Positions 60,301 to 64,000 of a stretch of DNA of 64,000 bases are shown in pieces. The DNA comes from Drosophila pseudoobscura (taxonomy: Eukaryota; Arthropoda; Insecta; Diptera; Drosophilidae). The DNA is taken from positions 22,711,501-22,775,500 of the forward strand of contig NC_046680.1 of assembly GCF_009870125.1 (NCBI RefSeq). Direction: 5' to 3'. The position numbers and the translations under genes were made by a program. The notes beneath the pieces were generated by a model. It had not been told where the DNA came from. It saw only the letters and a list, made by a program, of their open reading frames with translations, and did no database searches. Position 1 is the stretch's first letter. Each line of letters opens with the position of its first letter.

Positions 60301-63300
60301 GAATCTTTGTATCCCCTTACCCCGCAGCTTCTTGCATCGCCATGAGGAAGCTTTCTCCACCGAGCCGGTCAAGAACTCGGCATCGGGCGCCCCTCTGGGC
60401 TTCTACCATGTTCAGAATGTAAGCCAAATCCATGATTTCCCTATATCAGAGCTTTTTCTTAGTTGGAGTTGCTTTTCGTAGATAACTGTGCCTGTGACCA
60501 AGTCCTTCATCGAGTACTTGAAGACCCAACCGATCATGTTCAAGATCTTTGGCCACTACCAGACGCATCCCCTGCACAAGGATGCCAAGCAGGACTTCGT
60601 GTCGCGGCCACCGCCTAGGCGAATGCTGCCCCCGAGCATACCCATCAGTCAGCCGGTGCGCAGCCCCAAGTTTGGACCCCTGCCCTGTCCGCCCTCATCC
60701 ACGGTGCTGGCCAAGCACGATGTGCTGGTGTGGTTCGAGATTTGCGAGCTGGCACCCAACGGAGAGTATGTGCCTTCGGTGAGTGGAGGAACAACCAGAG
60801 CAGACCAGACCAGAGGTCATACTAGCTACTAATCCCCCCACTAATTCGCCGCACGCAGGTCGTGGAGCACAGCGATGATCTTCCTTGCCGCGGGCTGTTC
60901 CTGCTGCATCAAGGCATCCAGCGACGCATTCGCATCACCATTGTGCACGAGCCCACACCTGAGGTCAAGTGGAAGGACATCAACGAGCTGGTGGTAGGAC
61001 GCATACGCAACACTCCGGAGTCCTCGGACGAACAGGATGAGGATGCGTGCGTGCTGTCGCTGGGTCTGTTCCCCGGCGAAGTGCTGGACGTGCCCGGTGA
61101 CGATCGCTCCTTCTACCGCTTCGAGGCCGCCTGGGACTCAAGTCTCCACAACTCGGCGCTGCTCAATCGCGTCTCACAGGGCGGCGAGACCATCTACATC
61201 ACACTGAGCGCTTACTTGGAGGTCAGTCGGAGCGCGACACTTCTCATACGTCATGCTTTATGCGTCCTTCTTTCAGCTGGAGAACTGCGCCCGCCCGGCC
61301 ATCGTCACGAAGGATCTGAGCATGGTAATCTATGGGCGCGACGCTCGCACCGGTCCCCGCTCCTTGAAGCACCTGTTCTCGGGCCAGTACCGCAATCCGG
61401 AGGCCAACCGACTATCCGGCGTCTACGAGCTGTCGCTGCGTAGAGCATCCGAAGCAGGTAGTCCAGGTAGCAATTCTCATTGTAGTTGTACTCGTCGTAT
61501 CCCGCTAGCCAGCTCTTGCCAGCCAGCTGCCACACAGATTTCTCTCTGACACGCCCAATCCTCCCATCCACACAGGTGTGCAGCGTCGTCAGCGTCGCGT
61601 GCTGGACACCAGCTCCACATATGTGCGTGGGGAGGAGAATCTGCACGGCTGGCGGCCTCGCGGCGACTCGCTCATATTTGATCATCAGTGGGAGCTGGAG
61701 AAGCTGACGCGCCTCGAGGAGGTGGGACGAATGCGGCACCTGCTGCTGTTGCGCGAGCGCCTGGGCATGGACACCAACCCGAATCCGACCACCAAAACGG
61801 AGAAGGATGTCTGCAATCTGGCTGCCCGTGCGGCCACCTCCCCCGTGCACATGGTCATTCCTCAATCGCCACAGACGCCGGTCAAAGATCCGCAGCAAAT
61901 CATGCCAGAGCGCGAGTACAACCAACGGGAGCAGGATCTCATGCTCAAGTGCTTGAAGCTTGTGCAAGGTGAGTCGGTCTTCTATGGCTTTCCATCATCC
62001 CTTGGCTAATGATTGGCCCTTTCCAGCTGGACGCTATGCCAAGAACGAGGCTAATGACACGCAGACCCAATCGGATGTCTCGCCCAGCGATGAGGGCTGC
62101 GCCGACATGACCGTCAGCTGCATCTCCAGCAACTCCATGGAGTGAGTAGTCGCCAAACAATCCCTCCACTCATCTTAGTTAGAGAGCTTCTACTGCATCC
62201 ATCTGGCTTTCTTGGTTTATTAGAACATACAAAATTGGCACAACACACCATAAACTAGCATCCACCCATCTTCGATCATCCACCCACCTCCTCACAGAAA
62301 CACTCTGTGCATCTCTTTATTGGGAATCACTTACTTCCCAGAGTCTATGAACTATACTTTCCTAGTCCGGGACTTTGTTAGTCACTATCTAGATCTTATG
62401 ACACCTATTTAGTGTCTCCTTTCTATTGAAAAACCCGATGAGAGGCTACTTTTTGCTGCTTGTTGTGCGGGGAACAGTCACTACGTAAAATGCACAGAAG
62501 CAGAGACACCTCGAAGACATATCCAGGCTTGCATTGGCAGGGCACTCCGCAGTGTGTGGGGCACGACAGCGATTTGAAAAGGCAGGTCTCGGGGCAGACG
62601 CCGCCACAGCGTACCATGGTGGCATTGGGGCCACAGAAGCCCGGGAACGGGTTCCATATGTATTTGTCGCGATCCGGGTCCGGGATTGCGTCATGAACCA
62701 ACACATCGCTCATTTCCATGACCACAACGAGAGCTGGCAGCAGCAGAAACAGACTCAACCGAATCATTCGGCGTTTCGTGACTAACTGAAACCCAATCTG
62801 TCGAAAAGCTGTTGTTCCATATAATCGCCCAACCATCCGATTCATTCCAGCGCAAAACTAACAAAAAAACACAATTTATTTTCTCAATGACTCGAGACTC
62901 AAAAACAATCCTCCAATCTTTACATCTGTTTGTTTTCCTTTGGTTTTCTTTTACACAAATTAGAGACAACAAATTTGTAATTCGACGCAGGTAATTTTCC
63001 GTTCTATCCAGAGAACCCAACCCCCTAATCCTCTCCACCCCCCAGTGCGACCTTTGGCTCACATTTGCTCCACCTCTTTCCCGCAGGCTATGCTCGCCGG
63101 ATAGGGCCGATGCTCCGAATGGCTGGGAGGCCCCTGCCCCGGCCACACAACCGGCTCTCCCGCTGCGGCTGTACGTGCCGGAGCTGGAGGAGATTCGCGT
63201 CAGCCCTGTGGTGGCCCGCAAGGGCCTGCTGAATGTCCTGGAACATGGCGGCTCGGGCTGGAAGAAACGCTGGGTGGTAAGTCAATGGTATATGCGTCTA

Positions 63301-63786
63301 TATGCGTCTCTTCTAAATGCTTTCCATTACAGACTGTGCGTCGTCCTTATGTGTTTATCTATCGCTCGGAGAAGGACCCCGTTGAGCGGGCTGTCCTCAA
63401 CTTGGCCACGGCCCAAGTGGAGTGCAGCGAGGATCAGGCAGCCATGGTCAAGATACCCAACACATTCAGGTGGGCTATGATCTGTATTTGAGTAGGGAGA
63501 CTTTTGATCTAAACTGAACACTCTTTACAGTGTGGTGACTAAGCATCGGGGTTATCTGCTGCAGACACTCGGCGACAAGGAAGTGCACGACTGGCTCTAT
63601 GCCATCAATCCTCTTCTGGCTGGTCAGATCAAGTAAGCTCCATGTTACCCAATAAAGAACCATTTCTAATGTTATCATCTCTCGAACAGATCCCGCCTGG
63701 CGCGACGCACCTTGGAGCCGGCCAGCCAGACGGCTTCCCAGATCCAGGCTAGCAGTGCCGCGAACGCGAACAGTGCGAACAAATGA
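54400..63786 (+). CDS. unc-104: Kinesin-3 motor Unc-104 (KIF1A-type, imac)
   Basis: Axonal transporter of synaptic-vesicle precursors. Constitutive exons: 54400-54499, 54559-54641, 54700-54939, 55009-55193, 55260-55515, 55677-55840, 55904-56043, 57144-57263, 57335-58114, 58178-58344, 58411-58601, 59603-60012, 60083-60260, 60328-60418, 60482-60778, 60859-61221, 61277-61466, 61576-61968, 62027-62141, 63087-63276, 63333-63469, 63531-63632, 63690-63786. They join in frame to 1662 residues, close to the fly protein as I recall it. Motor domain, residues 1-360: P-loop [29 protein letters not shown] and the Lys-rich loop 12, [19 protein letters not shown] domain about residues 465-580, then coiled coil, then a KIF1-type middle region ([13 protein letters not shown]). 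The C-terminal PH domain, about 1520-1625 (KKRWV...[12 protein letters not shown]), binds phosphoinositides on cargo. The donor at 58345 is GTTCGT, slightly unusual. Optional exons are listed separately. Confidence 0.95.
55614..55616 (+). other. Possible 3-base microexon in unc-104
   Basis: TCT sits between a perfect acceptor (GGCTTCCCAG) and a perfect donor (GTAAGTCAT), inside the intron that splits the codons before the Lys-rich loop 12 of the motor. Both neighbouring exons are phase 0, so inclusion would add one Ser and keep the frame. Confidence 0.35.
56288..56329 (+). other. 42-base in-frame cassette exon in unc-104
   Basis: Acceptor CGTTTAG and donor GTAAGTAG flank 14 codons, reading [14 protein letters not shown] with a split last codon. 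Both borders are phase 1, matching the exons at 55904-56043 and 57144-57263, so it can be used or skipped. It lies between the neck coiled coil and the FHA domain. Confidence 0.7.
59031..59273 (+). other. 243-base in-frame cassette exon in unc-104
   Basis: Open for 81 codons between acceptor CTTATCCAAG and donor GTTTGC, with phase 2 at both borders. It begins [20 protein letters not shown] and ends [10 protein letters not shown]. Its start resembles the start of the next exon ([18 protein letters not shown]), so it probably arose by exon duplication. It lies between the two halves of the KIF1-type central region. Confidence 0.65.
62423..62767 (-). CDS. Secreted TIL-domain (trypsin-inhibitor-like) protein nested in unc-104
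   Basis: Single frame on the strand opposite unc-104, inside the intron 62142-63086. The likely start is the ATG at 62767, giving [20 protein letters not shown], a signal peptide, and 114 residues in all. An upstream in-frame ATG at 62845 would bury the signal. The mature part has ten cysteines in the TIL pattern: [20 protein letters not shown], then [27 protein letters not shown]. The family includes serine-protease inhibitors and seminal-fluid or hemolymph proteins. No reactive-site residue can be assigned from sequence alone. The tail after the last Cys is Lys/Gln-rich. I do not recognise the specific gene. Confidence 0.8.
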   Translation of the reverse strand: MIRLSLFLLLPALVVVMEMSDVLVHDAIPDPDRDKYIWNPFPGFCGPNATMVRCGGVCPETCLFKSLSCPTHCGVPCQCKPGYVFEVSLLLCILRSDCSPHNKQQKVASHRVFQ

Positions 63787-64000
63787 GATACGATCACGAT
63801 GGAGTCCGTTTTGGTTTACTGAGACGCAGGCTATGGCTGGCTACAGCGCTTGAGCTTGGCCAGCCGATTGATCGGGCGGCGGCGGCAGCAGCTGTCCACC
63901 GATTAAAAGCTGAAAGGATTCCATCGGGATAGCAGGAGATTTATGTAGAGATTGTAGAGCAAAAGCAAAAGCAAAGAGCAAACCAAATGCAAAGCGTACG
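63787..64000 (+). other. Start of unc-104 3' untranslated region
   Basis: Follows the TGA at 63784-63786 and contains GGCGGCGGCGGCAGCAGC. No polyadenylation signal occurs before the window ends. Confidence 0.6.

Noticed and set aside
1-64000. mir-8, remembered as mapping near 53D in D. melanogaster
   Set aside because: I looked for its mature sequence on both strands and did not find it, so it is probably outside this window.

Overview
The window is nuclear DNA from an insect of the genus Drosophila. The evidence is its short introns (about 50-120 bases), GTAAGT/AG splice sites, TATCGATA (DRE) promoter motifs, and a run of recognisable Drosophila genes: resilin, Vkor, Arp53D, Sod2 and unc-104. 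From memory, several of these sit near cytological 53D on chromosome 2R of D. melanogaster, so this is probably Muller element C. Protein and repeat divergence suggests a species outside the melanogaster subgroup. An obscura-group fly is my guess, not something the sequence proves.

Layout. Bases 1-7400 hold a TRUB2-like pseudouridine synthase gene (minus, partial), a 2.9 kb accessory block, a WDR74-like ribosome-biogenesis gene (plus) and a pickpocket-type DEG/ENaC channel gene (minus), with the last two converging tail to tail. The accessory block contains a broken, intron-bearing ASCC1-like pseudogene, a Gln/Pro-rich 54-base minisatellite reading frame with one in-frame TAG, and a diverged duplicate pair. 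It is bracketed by two related DRE-containing promoter sequences.

Bases 7.4-37 kb are gene-poor. They hold a six-exon peptide GPCR of the CCHamide/bombesin-receptor type (minus, 14.7-19.7 kb), an unrecognised single-exon 550-residue protein (23.3-24.9 kb), a 48-residue secreted peptide gene with a TATA box (33.3 kb), and a dispersed repeat seen at 13.8 and 37.0 kb.

Bases 37-47 kb are dense and all on the minus strand: resilin (three exons, two repeat families), Vkor, Arp53D (two exons) and Sod2. A DRE-rich stretch at 46.86-46.90 kb lies between Sod2 and the 5' untranslated exon of unc-104, and probably drives both.

Bases 47-64 kb are unc-104 (kinesin-3): a 7 kb first intron, then 23 constitutive coding exons that join in frame to 1662 residues, plus at least two in-frame cassette exons and a possible 3-base exon. 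A TIL-domain secreted protein gene is nested antisense in a late unc-104 intron.

The genes do not form one pathway. Neighbouring ones share promoters (TRUB2/WDR74 ancestrally, Sod2/unc-104) or overlap by nesting. All exon joins were worked out by hand from splice sites, reading phase and family resemblance.
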